Shown here: in pieces, positions 1 through 8,673 of the stretch
Layout: each line of letters begins with the position of its first letter
Numbering within the stretch: position 1 is the first letter of the stretch
Source of the DNA: a virus
Strand: one strand, 5' to 3'
IMG/VR virus record: IMGVR_UViG_3300032242_000021
Location: 1 to 33,814 of that record
DNA length: 33,814 bases
Notes under the pieces: model-generated
Told to the model about the DNA's origin: nothing
What the model saw: the letters and a program-made list of their open reading frames with translations, nothing else
Databases searched by the model: none
Program-made: the position numbers and the translations under genes

Positions 1-123
1 CAGCGCGGCTGTCACTCAGACAACCAACATTGTCCCTGTTCAGGGCGTTTTTGCCCCTGAGCCTACCTTTGCCCTCCAATACTTTGTTGGGCCAGCGGGA
101 ACGCCTTTTTATGGCCCTGCAAA
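1..123. repeat. Terminal direct repeat, left copy
   Basis: Bases 1-123 are identical to bases 33692-33814. The repeat lies inside one continuous tail-fibre reading frame that is open across the junction. It is therefore most simply the overlap left when a circular or terminally redundant phage genome was assembled, giving a unit of 33,691 bp. Confidence 0.95.
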
Positions 124-2053
124 TGCCACCTTTACAAGCATCACGACTGTAACTGGCACGATCACCACAACCCCATCTGCCGACACTGACATTGCCAACA
201 AAGGTTATGTGGATTCGGTCGCCCAAGGTCTTGATGTCAAGGCATCGTGCGTTTACTCGACAACGGCAAACATTACCTTGTCGGGTCTTGGCACTCAAGG
301 CGGTGGTGATTGGGCATCAAGTCTGAGTGCGGGTGATCGGATTCTGGTCAAGAATCAGTCAAGCAGCCAATTTAATGGCATTTATGTGGCCTCTGCGACA
401 TCTTGGTCACGATCAGCCGATATGAATGTTTGGGCAGAAGTGCCATCAGCGTTCACATTTATTGAATCAGGGACAACCCTAGCTGATACGGGATGGGTTT
501 GCACTGCTAATCAAGGCGGAACAATCGATGTAACACCGATCACTTGGTCACAGTTCTCAGGTGCGGGTTCTTACTTTGCGGGAACAGGGTTAACCCTTAC
601 AGGCAACACTTTCAGCATTACCAACACAGGCGTTACAGCCGCTGCTTATGGTTCTGCTTCTCAGGTTGGGACTTTCACTGTCAATGCACAAGGCCAATTG
701 ACTTTGGCGGGTAGCACAAGTATTGCGATTGCCGCCACTCAGATCACAAGCGGCACGATTGACACTGCCCGTATATCAGGATCATATACAGGCATTACAG
801 GCGTTGGAACACTTACCAATCTGAGCGTGACCAACACAATCACAGGATCAATCTCAGGTAATGCGGCAACTGCCACATCTGCAACAAATCTTGCAAATGG
901 AACTGTTGGTGCTATTCCTTACCAAACTGGCTCTAGTGCAACCGCATTTCTGAGTGCTGGCACAAACGGGCAAGTGTTGACTTTGGCATCGGGTATTCCC
1001 TCATGGGCAACACCGACCACAGGAACTGTAACTTCTGTTGCTCAAACCTTTACGGGTGGCATTATTTCTGTTGGCGGCTCACCCATCACAACTTCAGGCA
1101 CATTGGCTCTGACTGTGGCGGGAACTAGCGGTGGTATTCCTTACTTCACAAGCGCATCGGCATGGGCATCTTCTGCGGCTTTGGCGGCAAATGCTTTGAT
1201 GGTTGGTGGCGGTGCGGGATTAGCCCCTAGCACGATTACAACAGGCACAGGGGTAGTGACAGCCTTGGGCGTGAATACAGGCTCTAGCGGGGCTTTTGTG
1301 GTCAATGGTGGGGCTTTGGGTACGCCATCAAGCGGCACAGTTACCAATCTGACAGGAACTGCCTCAATTAACATTAATGGCACTGTTGGCGCAACCACAC
1401 CCACAACGGGTAAGTTCACAACAATAGATTTCAGCAGCACTTTGGCTGTGTCGGGTGCAACGGGTTCATCGGGTCAGGTTCTGACTTCCAATGGCTCAAG
1501 CGCACCGACTTGGACAACCCCGACCGCTTATGCGACTGTGACCGATGACACCACCACAAATGCGGTGCGTTATCCTCTGTTTGCAAATCAGACCACAGGC
1601 AACCTGACAACTGAGTATGTGAGTTCTACCAAGCTGAACTACAACCCAAGCACAGGATTATTCACCGCAACGGGCTTTAGCGGCTCTGGGGCGAGTTTGA
1701 CAAGCCTCCCTGCGGGTCAACTATCAGGAACGATCCCAAGTGGCGTATTGGGCAATTCAAGCCTATACATCGGCACGACTTCGATTGCTTTGAATCGGTC
1801 AAGCAGCGCACAGTCTTTGACAGGCGTAAACATCGATGGTTCTGCGGGATCGGCAACAACTGCCACAACCGCAACAAACGCAACCAATGTGGCAATTACT
1901 GATGATACGACCACAGCCTCAGATATGTATATTTCTTGGGTTACTGCTAGTACAGGAAATTTGCCTAACAAGGTATCATCGACTAAACTCAAATTTAATC
2001 CATCCACAGGCGTTTTGACTGCAACTGGTGGCGTTCTTGGAGGCACATTCTGA
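1..2053 (+). CDS. Tail fibre protein, main part (5' end at 33684)
   Basis: This is the body of a 686-residue fibre whose ATG is at 33684 and whose frame enters the window at base 2. An N-terminal NKGYVDS motif, typical of phage fibres, precedes long Ser/Thr/Gly/Ala-rich stretches expected to form a trimeric shaft. A GATTPTTGKFTT motif lies in the middle. Two imperfect copies of a segment of about 50 residues (TDDTTT...VSSTKL..NPSTG.(L)TATG) start near residues 517 and 636. There is no enzymatic motif. It overlaps the next gene by one base (TGATG), and its last codons GGA GGC ACA TTC form the ribosome site for that gene. It probably binds the host surface. Confidence 0.85.
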   Translation, partial: SAAVTQTTNIVPVQGVFAPEPTFALQYFVGPAGTPFYGPANATFTSITTVTGTITTTPSADTDIANKGYVDSVAQGLDVKASCVYSTTANITLSGLGTQGGGDWASSLSAGDRILVKNQSSSQFNGIYVASATSWSRSADMNVWAEVPSAFTFIESGTTLADTGWVCTANQGGTIDVTPITWSQFSGAGSYFAGTGLTLTGNTFSITNTGVTAAAYGSASQVGTFTVNAQGQLTLAGSTSIAIAATQITSGTIDTARISGSYTGITGVGTLTNLSVTNTITGSISGNAATATSATNLANGTVGAIPYQTGSSATAFLSAGTNGQVLTLASGIPSWATPTTGTVTSVAQTFTGGIISVGGSPITTSGTLALTVAGTSGGIPYFTSASAWASSAALAANALMVGGGAGLAPSTITTGTGVVTALGVNTGSSGAFVVNGGALGTPSSGTVTNLTGTASININGTVGATTPTTGKFTTIDFSSTLAVSGATGSSGQVLTSNGSSAPTWTTPTAYATVTDDTTTNAVRYPLFANQTTGNLTTEYVSSTKLNYNPSTGLFTATGFSGSGASLTSLPAGQLSGTIPSGVLGNSSLYIGTTSIALNRSSSAQSLTGVNIDGSAGSATTATTATNATNVAITDDTTTASDMYISWVTASTGNLPNKVSSTKLKFNPSTGVLTATGGVLGGTF

Positions 2054-2328
2054 TGTGGAAAATACTAGAAATTCAAGCCGATGGCGATCTGATCACAGGC
2101 GCTAGGTATTTCTGCGCTAGAAGCGGAGTTGAAACCGAAGGTTGGTGGCAGTTTGCCGAACCTGTCCTGACAATTCCATTTGCTGATGTGACCGAGGAAA
2201 TGGTTATTGGTTGGGTTACAAGAGACATTGGCGCACAAGTTGAGGCAAGGCTTGATGAGCAAGCGGCAGTCACTCAAAAGACTGTGGTTGCCCCTTGGTT
2301 GCCCCAAGTCTTTACACCGAGCATTTAA
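2053..2328 (+). CDS. Small fibre-linked protein, unknown function
   Basis: A 91-residue acidic protein starting on an ATG that overlaps the fibre stop codon, with GGAGG in the fibre's last codons as ribosome site. It has no signal peptide or membrane segment. Its tail (QVEARLDEQAA...APWLP) resembles the tail of the protein at 6808-7152 (AQVADQIARQ...LPWLV), so the two may be distant paralogues. Each follows a fibre or tailspike gene. A fibre chaperone or fibre cap is possible, but that is inference from position only. Confidence 0.75.
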   Translation: MWKILEIQADGDLITGARYFCARSGVETEGWWQFAEPVLTIPFADVTEEMVIGWVTRDIGAQVEARLDEQAAVTQKTVVAPWLPQVFTPSI

Positions 2329-2337
2329 GGAAAGAAT

Positions 2338-4395
2338 ATGGCTGTTAATTTATCACCAGTTGGAGGCGTAGCGGCTCAATTCTTTGACAACGATGGCAAT
2401 GTGCTGTCGGGTGGCAAGATTTACACCTATGCGGCTGGCACTTCTACTCCACAAGCTGTTTACACATCCGCAACGGGTGTTATTGCACATTCAAACCCAA
2501 TTGTTTTGGATTCTGCGGGTCGTGTTCCTAGCGGTGAAATTTGGTTGACTGATGGAATTCAATACAAGTTTGTTGTTAACAATTCAACTGGCACATTGAT
2601 TGGTACTTATGACAATATTACTGGCATAAATTCCAACTTTTTGAACTTTACTGCCCAACAAGAGATTCAAACAGCGACTGCGGGACAGACTGTTTTTACG
2701 CTGACAACAACGCAGTATCAGCCTGGCACGAACACCCTGACAGTCTATGTTGATGGCGTAAACCAATACGGCCCAAGCGCCACTTACGCATACACCGAAA
2801 CAAGTTCAACTGTTATCACTTTTAATAATGGGCTTCATGTTGGGGCTTTGGTCAAGTTCACCACAACCCAAGCATTAGGCGGTGGCACAACTTCAGCATC
2901 ATTGGTGACATATCAACCCGCTGGCAGTGGCGCTGTGCAAACCACAGCTCAAGCTAAATTGCGTCAATATGTCAGCGTTAATGATTTTGGTGCAAGTTCA
3001 AGTGCAACATCTGCACAAAACAAAACAGCCATTCAAGCCGCCATTAACAGCGGTGCAACGCACATCTTCTTTCCTGATGCAACTTATAGCGTTGACCCAG
3101 GCTTAGAGGTCAATGTGAATGGTTTGTACTTGTATGGAAATTCATCTATTCACGGCACTGCTTTAAACTTTGCGCCAGGCGCAGTTCCTGCTTTATGGGT
3201 GGGTAAAAGTGCAAATGTAAGTGGTTTTACACTTACTGATATTGAATTTGTTGGCAATAGCGTAACGCCAGGCACTCAAAACACAAATGGTTTGGTGTTG
3301 GGTTCTGTAAGCCCGTATTATTATGTTACGGGCGTTGAAGTTGTAAATTGCTACATCCACAACTTCTTAGCAACAGGCGCAGCCGCCATTTTGATGAACA
3401 CTTGCTTTTGGGTAAATGTTCGTGGCAACAGCACTCTAAATGGTTGTACTTATAGCGTTCATATTCCCGCTGGTGGAAATGTAACAGCCACAACATTTAG
3501 TGAAAACACAAAAATGAGGGATTCATACATTGGATTCTTTAATGAATGTACTCTAAGCCAAGTTGACCAAATTACATTTAACAACTGTTCTTTTGAATAC
3601 AACGCTTTAACTTCAATTTACAGCACATCACCACAAACAAAATATTCAATCATTGATTGTTATTTTGAGTTAGATGCAACAACACCAGGCACAAACGGAA
3701 TTATTTTTATCACCAGTAGCGACACATCTGCGTATGGGTTTTCTACAGTAAACATCAATGGTTGCCAACTTCATCGAGTAACATCACCGCCCACTCTTGG
3801 ATTTGACATTAACTTAGGTTATTGCCAAAGATCAAGTGTTCAAAACCTTAATGGCGTAAACAATTTTCTTCAAGCGGCTAACGCTGAAGTTTATTACTTT
3901 AACAACCGAGGTAATGGTGCTGGTGATCCACTTGCACAATACAAAACTTTATCTGGAACTGTAAATGCTGTTGAATATGATCCCTCAAGTGGTTACTTGG
4001 TTTCATACTCAAGCCTTGGCCAAGTAACTAGCGACACGCACATTTATTCACAGCAAAAAGGTACAGCACCTGTTGCAACGCTTGTTGGTAGCCCTGCAAA
4101 TGCGTCAATTGCATTGGCGGCAAGATCAACTGACACTGCTGGTCAAGTTACAGTAACGACAACTGGCGCAACAAGTTTGTCGCCTATTTTTAAATTGACT
4201 TTCAACAAGGCGTATATTTATCCACCGATTGTTATTGTTACTCCAGCATCAACAGATGGTGGCGCTAAGTTTGTTGACAATAAAATGAGTGTTGCATCTA
4301 CTACAACTTATTTTCAATTAAATACTGGAACAGCAGTCACAGCTTCAGGGCTAACAATGGGTTTTAATTACATCGTCATTGGCGTTGTGTCGTAA
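2338..4395 (+). CDS. Tailspike with P22-like head-binding N-terminus and beta-helix
   Basis: A 685-residue protein with TAAGGAAAG before its ATG. Residues 1-110 resemble the P22 tailspike head-binding domain (GGKIYTYAAGTSTPQAVYT, LDSAGRVPSGEIW). A linker domain follows. From about residue 215 the motif YVSVNDFGA and an AAINSGATHIFFP segment mark the start of a pectate-lyase-like right-handed beta-helix, which runs to about residue 540. A beta-rich C-terminus follows. In P22 the equivalent protein binds and cleaves O-antigen; catalytic residues cannot be assigned here. It probably attaches directly to the tail machine and could carry the other fibres. Confidence 0.88.
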   Translation: MAVNLSPVGGVAAQFFDNDGNVLSGGKIYTYAAGTSTPQAVYTSATGVIAHSNPIVLDSAGRVPSGEIWLTDGIQYKFVVNNSTGTLIGTYDNITGINSNFLNFTAQQEIQTATAGQTVFTLTTTQYQPGTNTLTVYVDGVNQYGPSATYAYTETSSTVITFNNGLHVGALVKFTTTQALGGGTTSASLVTYQPAGSGAVQTTAQAKLRQYVSVNDFGASSSATSAQNKTAIQAAINSGATHIFFPDATYSVDPGLEVNVNGLYLYGNSSIHGTALNFAPGAVPALWVGKSANVSGFTLTDIEFVGNSVTPGTQNTNGLVLGSVSPYYYVTGVEVVNCYIHNFLATGAAAILMNTCFWVNVRGNSTLNGCTYSVHIPAGGNVTATTFSENTKMRDSYIGFFNECTLSQVDQITFNNCSFEYNALTSIYSTSPQTKYSIIDCYFELDATTPGTNGIIFITSSDTSAYGFSTVNINGCQLHRVTSPPTLGFDINLGYCQRSSVQNLNGVNNFLQAANAEVYYFNNRGNGAGDPLAQYKTLSGTVNAVEYDPSSGYLVSYSSLGQVTSDTHIYSQQKGTAPVATLVGSPANASIALAARSTDTAGQVTVTTTGATSLSPIFKLTFNKAYIYPPIVIVTPASTDGGAKFVDNKMSVASTTTYFQLNTGTAVTASGLTMGFNYIVIGVVS

Positions 4396-4403
4396 GGGAA
4401 AAT

Positions 4404-5648
4404 ATGGCTCAAACAGGCTACACCCCAATTCAACTGTATTACAGCAGTACGACCACTAATGTGCCGTTGGCGGCAAATCTTGCCTATGGTGAGTTGGCAA
4501 TCAACATCACTGATGGCAAACTATTCTACAAAGACAATGCAAACGCCATTCAAGTAATTGGTTGGAAGGTTGTCCCTGCGACTGCGGGTGGTACGGGTCA
4601 GACTTCTTATGCTGTTGGTGATTTGCTTTATGCAGATACAACCACTTCATTGGCTAAATTGCCTGATGTAGCAACAGGCAACGCATTGATCTCTGGTGGC
4701 GTAAGCACAGCGCCATCATGGGGCAAGATTGGCCTCACAACTCATGTGAGTGGCACTTTGCCTGTGACCAATGGTGGTACAGGAACAGCCACAGCGTTCA
4801 CTGCGGGTTCGGCAATCTTTGCTGGCGCTTCAGGTGTTTATTCTCAAAATAACGCAAATTATTTTTGGGACAATTCAAACAATCGTTTGGGTCTTGGAAC
4901 TGCAAGCCCAACAAAGATGTTGAATGTGGTGATTGGTGCTGTTGCAAGCCGCCAAAATCTTGATAGCGTAGATCGCACATCACAAAACCTTTTAACTGTT
5001 ACCAATCCTCAATACTCAACAGATGCCTCAATGGGCATCATGTTTCGTTCATTTCCTCAATCTGATAGCAGACAAGGTGCGGGAATCTTTGCATCGGGTG
5101 GTGGTAGCAACAACATAACAGATTTGAATTTGTTTGTGTCGGGATTGGGTGGTGCTGACACGGCTTATTCTGCTGTTTACATTGAAGGTTCTGCGGGTGA
5201 TGTGACTGTTCGTAAAGGCAACATCATTCAAGGCACAGCCGCCAAAGGCGTTAACTTTATTGCCAACACCGCTGCATCTGGGATGACAAGCCAGTTGCTA
5301 AATTGGTATGAAGAAGGTACTTGGACACCATCACCGACCAATTTGACTGTTGTTGGAACACCTACTTACACGGGCAAGTACACTCGTATTGGCAGACAAG
5401 TAACTTGTATTGCTTGTATTGATTCAACTGTAACAACTGCCGCAACTGCGGGGTCAACTAGTTTTGGTGGATTGCCTTTTACCGCTTCTGCAATAGCGGG
5501 ACTCAATGGTGGAAACGGGGTTACTGTTGATACAAATACAGTTACCAGAGTTGGTTCTGGATATATATATACAGGAAATAATAAGTTTTATGTTTCTGGT
5601 TGGACAGCAACAGCAAACATTGTTATGTCTTTTACTTATTTTGTTTAA
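4404..5648 (+). CDS. Tail fibre protein, 414 aa
   Basis: The protein has an N-terminal module common in phage fibres (LAYGELAINITDGKLFYKD), followed by GGTGQTSYAVGDLLYA-type repeats and a second NGGTGTATAF repeat. A shaft segment (NNRLGLGTASP) and a beta-rich C-terminus (EEGTWTPSPTNL..., YTGKYTRIGRQVTC) follow. EGTWTP and YTRIGR segments are frequent in receptor-binding tips. It lies 8 bases after the tailspike and 12 bases before the next beta-helix protein, with GGGAAAAT as ribosome site. No intramolecular chaperone or peptidase domain is recognised. Confidence 0.85.
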   Translation: MAQTGYTPIQLYYSSTTTNVPLAANLAYGELAINITDGKLFYKDNANAIQVIGWKVVPATAGGTGQTSYAVGDLLYADTTTSLAKLPDVATGNALISGGVSTAPSWGKIGLTTHVSGTLPVTNGGTGTATAFTAGSAIFAGASGVYSQNNANYFWDNSNNRLGLGTASPTKMLNVVIGAVASRQNLDSVDRTSQNLLTVTNPQYSTDASMGIMFRSFPQSDSRQGAGIFASGGGSNNITDLNLFVSGLGGADTAYSAVYIEGSAGDVTVRKGNIIQGTAAKGVNFIANTAASGMTSQLLNWYEEGTWTPSPTNLTVVGTPTYTGKYTRIGRQVTCIACIDSTVTTAATAGSTSFGGLPFTASAIAGLNGGNGVTVDTNTVTRVGSGYIYTGNNKFYVSGWTATANIVMSFTYFV

Positions 5649-5660
5649 TAGGAAAATGCA

Positions 5661-6797
5661 ATGTCTTTAACAAAAGCAACATATTCGATGATTTCTGGGG
5701 CTGTTGCCAATGTCTTAGACTTTGGCGCTGACCCTACTGGAGTTGCTGACAGCACTTCTGCAATTCAAGCTGCAATTAATGTTAATGGTGCTGTGTTTTT
5801 GCCAACAGGAACATACAAAACAACTTCTACATTAACTCTTGCAAGCAAAACACAATTGTTTGGTGCAGGGTCTAGTAGTGTTATTAGTTACACTGGATCA
5901 AGCGATGCAATCTATTCAACTAGTGGTGGTGCTGGTAATAATTACAAAACAATATCTCAGTTGAAAATTTTAAGTTCAACTGGCGGTACTGCTATTCACA
6001 TCGTAGATGAATATCACACATACATCAACAATGTGTATATTGATGGAAACTATACTGGTTTTAACATTTCTGGTATTTTGATTGAAGGTACTGGCTCAAA
6101 CAATTCTGCTTGCATAGGAATTATTGAAACCACAATTCAAAAATGTGAAGGCCATGGTGTCAGGTTTAAATCTGCTAACTATGGCCCTGGTGCAATTTAC
6201 ATTGGCGCTTGCCGTATCCAAGCCAACAATCATTGGGGTATTTATGCCGATGAAGATAAATCTGTAGAAGCAACAATTATTGGCAATGACATTGAAGGCA
6301 ATGTGTTAGGTGGCGTTTATATTGTTTATCCATTTTGCGTCAACATTATTGGAAACCACTTTGAGGTGGTTACGGCACAACCAGCGTTAAATCTTGGTGG
6401 TAGTGGTGCAGTTGGTAGGGTATATAACTCAACTATCACTGGAAACAATTGTTCAACTGCTGGCAATGCTTATTGCGTTTATCTAAATAATTTTCAAAGT
6501 AGTAACCTTTCGTCAAATTATTTTACTGGATATACTGCTGCGGCAGTAGCATCAACAGGTAGCACAGCTAATGCGTTTTTGCAAACAAATTCAACAACTT
6601 CATTAGATAACTTAACTGTTTCAACTGGTGATTTAAAAATTACCGCTGGCAATTTCATATCTAATGTCAGCGCTTCCGCGCCTTCGTTGTCTAGCAACTC
6701 AACGCTGAGTTTTCAACTGGTTAGCAATACAAGTTTAAAAGTCTTAGTGCGTGGCACTGACGGAACAACTAGATCAGCTACCCTTACTTTATCTTAA
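5661..6797 (+). CDS. Pectate-lyase-like beta-helix tailspike, 378 aa
   Basis: Residues 15-50 carry the pectate_lyase_3 signature (VLDFGADPTGVADSTSAIQAA then GAVFLPTGTYKT). Repeating beta-helix coils rich in N, G and I (IIGNDIEGN, IIGNHFEV, ITGNNCSTAGN) follow to about residue 290. A short beta-rich C-terminus ends in TTRSATLTLS. It lacks a separate head-binding domain of P22 type, so it may bind another fibre rather than the tail itself. Depolymerase activity on host polysaccharide is the family expectation; active-site residues were not identified. The ribosome site AGGAAA is 7 bases before the ATG. Confidence 0.85.
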   Translation: MSLTKATYSMISGAVANVLDFGADPTGVADSTSAIQAAINVNGAVFLPTGTYKTTSTLTLASKTQLFGAGSSSVISYTGSSDAIYSTSGGAGNNYKTISQLKILSSTGGTAIHIVDEYHTYINNVYIDGNYTGFNISGILIEGTGSNNSACIGIIETTIQKCEGHGVRFKSANYGPGAIYIGACRIQANNHWGIYADEDKSVEATIIGNDIEGNVLGGVYIVYPFCVNIIGNHFEVVTAQPALNLGGSGAVGRVYNSTITGNNCSTAGNAYCVYLNNFQSSNLSSNYFTGYTAAAVASTGSTANAFLQTNSTTSLDNLTVSTGDLKITAGNFISNVSASAPSLSSNSTLSFQLVSNTSLKVLVRGTDGTTRSATLTLS

Positions 6798-6807
6798 AGG
6801 AACAATC

Positions 6808-7152
6808 ATGGAATTTAAATGGTCTGTTGAAAAAGTAACTGTCACAACTAACAATATTGTGACCCATGTTTATTGGCGAGTTGAAGCTACTCAAAATGAT
6901 ATGGTGGCGGCTTATGCTGGCATTAAAGAATTGGTCTTGGGAGATACTTTTGTTCCTTATGAACAATTAACTGAACAGCAAATGCTTAATTGGTGTTTTG
7001 CACCTGAAACACACACTTATACAGACATTGACAATGTTCAACATACTGTTACTAAACTTCTTAAAGATGAAGGCGAAGCACAAGTAGCTGATCAAATTGC
7101 ACGACAATTAGCTAAAAAAGTCTTAGAACCAGTTTTGCCTTGGTTAGTATAA
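6808..7152 (+). CDS. Small fibre-linked protein, unknown function
   Basis: A 114-residue protein. The start at 6808 is chosen because AAAGGAAC stands directly before it; an in-frame ATG at 6751 lies inside the tailspike and has no ribosome site. The body is FKWSVEKVTV...VYWRVEA..., then GDTFVPYEQLTEQQMLNWCF and a helical acidic/basic tail ending LPWLV. It resembles small proteins that recur beside fibres in other phages. Role unknown; a possible distant paralogue of the protein at 2053-2328. It sits between the spikes and the tail-adaptor gene. Confidence 0.8.
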   Translation: MEFKWSVEKVTVTTNNIVTHVYWRVEATQNDMVAAYAGIKELVLGDTFVPYEQLTEQQMLNWCFAPETHTYTDIDNVQHTVTKLLKDEGEAQVADQIARQLAKKVLEPVLPWLV

Positions 7153-7161
7153 GGAAACAAA

Positions 7162-8136
7162 ATGACTCAGCCAATTGACATTATCACCAGAGCCATGAAA
7201 GACATTGGCGCAATTGCCGCTGGTGAAGTGCCAACGGCTGATGAGGCACAAGATGGTTTGGATATGCTCAACGATATGCTTGCCCAATGGTCAAATGAAA
7301 ACATGATGGTTTTCTACCGATCAGAAATTATCTTTAAGACAACCCAAAACCAAGTTCAATACACAATTGGCCCAAGCGGTCAAATGGGCGCTACTTTTAC
7401 AGGCTCAATTGCGGGTACTGTTTTGACTGTTCCCGCTAATGGCGTGACTGCGGGTGGCATCAACATCGGCATGACTTTAAGCGGCACAGGCATAACGCCA
7501 GGCACTCGCATCGTGGCGTTTCAAACAGGCGCTGGAGGCGATGTAAATGAGGGCGGCACATACACTATATCTCCAAGCCAAACGGCTTCTAGCACCACGA
7601 TTACAGCCTACTATGAACGACCTTTGACGATTGAATCGGGCTTTGTTCGTGTTGCTACCATGCAAGGCGGCTCAAACATTGCGGGTGGTTACTTAGACTA
7701 TCCTCTGACGATTTTTAGCCTTGAAGAATACGAATCCATCGGCATCAAGCAATTGAACGGCCCTTGGGCTAAAGGTATTTACTACCAACCCTCAGAGTTG
7801 TTGGGTACAGTTTATGTTTACCCTAATCCTTCTCAAGGTGAGTTGCATTTGTTTACGCAAACAATTTTTAGGGAATTTGGTAATTTAAATGACACCATCC
7901 AACTGCCACAGGGCTACAACATGGCTTTGCGGTGGTGCTTGGCTGAAAGACTCTTGCCCATGTTTGGCAAAGTGAATCAGATTCAGATTGGCATGATTAA
8001 CGCTTATGCAGCGCAAGGCAAGGCAACAATCAAGCGCACCAACATGAAGCCTGTTCAGATTGCACGATACCCTGAGAGCCTCATGGTGGGTCGTGCCAAA
8101 GATGCTGGCTTCATCATGGACGGCGGCTTCCGCTGA
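7162..8136 (+). CDS. P22 gp4-like tail accessory factor with inserted domain
   Basis: A head-to-tail adaptor of the P22 gp4 family, which docks under the portal and starts tail assembly. Family features are the N-terminal helix with [20 protein letters not shown] (about residues 25-45), the QYTIGPSG turn, then [12 protein letters not shown] and the C-terminal [14 protein letters not shown] helix. At 324 residues it is about twice the length of P22 gp4. Much of the excess is a Gly/Thr-rich beta insertion at about residues 75-150 ([16 protein letters not shown]...[13 protein letters not shown]), resembling Ig-like domains on other virion proteins. Strong TAAGGAAAC ribosome site. Confidence 0.85.
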   Translation: MTQPIDIITRAMKDIGAIAAGEVPTADEAQDGLDMLNDMLAQWSNENMMVFYRSEIIFKTTQNQVQYTIGPSGQMGATFTGSIAGTVLTVPANGVTAGGINIGMTLSGTGITPGTRIVAFQTGAGGDVNEGGTYTISPSQTASSTTITAYYERPLTIESGFVRVATMQGGSNIAGGYLDYPLTIFSLEEYESIGIKQLNGPWAKGIYYQPSELLGTVYVYPNPSQGELHLFTQTIFREFGNLNDTIQLPQGYNMALRWCLAERLLPMFGKVNQIQIGMINAYAAQGKATIKRTNMKPVQIARYPESLMVGRAKDAGFIMDGGFR

Positions 8137-8178
8137 TTTATAAAGATGCTAGAATGGTGGTTTTACAAAGGAATCACC

Positions 8179-8673
8179 ATGAAAGCAGGACGACCACAAA
8201 ATACACCAGAAGTCTTATGGAGCAAAGTTGATGTTAGAAATCCTGATGAGTGTTGGCCTTGGATGGGAACAGTTGAGAAAAGTGGCTATGGTCGCACTTG
8301 GATCAATGACAAAGGCTATTACGCACATCGGGTTATCTTTAACTTGGCAAACCCAGACATGATTCAATTAACAGCGCCCACCAATAAAAAAGCCAAAGGG
8401 TTTTTGATGCACCTTTGCGACAATCGTATTTGTTGCAATCCATCTCATTTGCGTGTGGCAAATCTGCGTGAAAACAATCTTGATATGCACGAAAAAGGCA
8501 GGGTCAAGCATAAGACTGGCGGTGATCACCATCGTTCTGTTTTTACTAATGAGCAGATTGATGAAATCATGTGTTTGCGTAACAATGGCATGACTATGCG
8601 TATGATTGCGGAAAAAATGACAGCCAAGTTAGCAACAATTAAATCCTTGATTAGAAGGAAAACTTATGCCTGA
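8179..8673 (+). CDS. HNH homing-type endonuclease
   Basis: A free-standing HNH endonuclease of 164 residues. The start at 8179 has AAAGGAATC before it; the in-frame ATG at 8146 lacks one. The N-terminus carries a CWPWMG...GYGR segment. The HNH core is at about residues 50-100: AHRVIFN, then MHLCDNRICCNPSHLRVA with C/H residues that bind zinc and metal, then NLRENNLDMHEKGR. A C-terminal helix-turn-helix (FTNEQIDEIMCLRNNGMTMRMIAEKM) probably binds DNA. It lies between the gp4- and gp10-like genes and overlaps the latter by 8 bases, as expected of an inserted selfish gene. Confidence 0.88.
   Translation: MKAGRPQNTPEVLWSKVDVRNPDECWPWMGTVEKSGYGRTWINDKGYYAHRVIFNLANPDMIQLTAPTNKKAKGFLMHLCDNRICCNPSHLRVANLRENNLDMHEKGRVKHKTGGDHHRSVFTNEQIDEIMCLRNNGMTMRMIAEKMTAKLATIKSLIRRKTYA

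Noticed and set aside
1-123. End repeats as LTR-like or transposon ends
   Set aside because: They lie inside one continuous fibre reading frame and no transposase is present; circular closure explains them.
1141-1440. Minus-strand frame of 99 codons inside the tail fibre
   Set aside because: It is the antisense shadow of Gly/Thr-rich fibre codons, with no ribosome site or family likeness.
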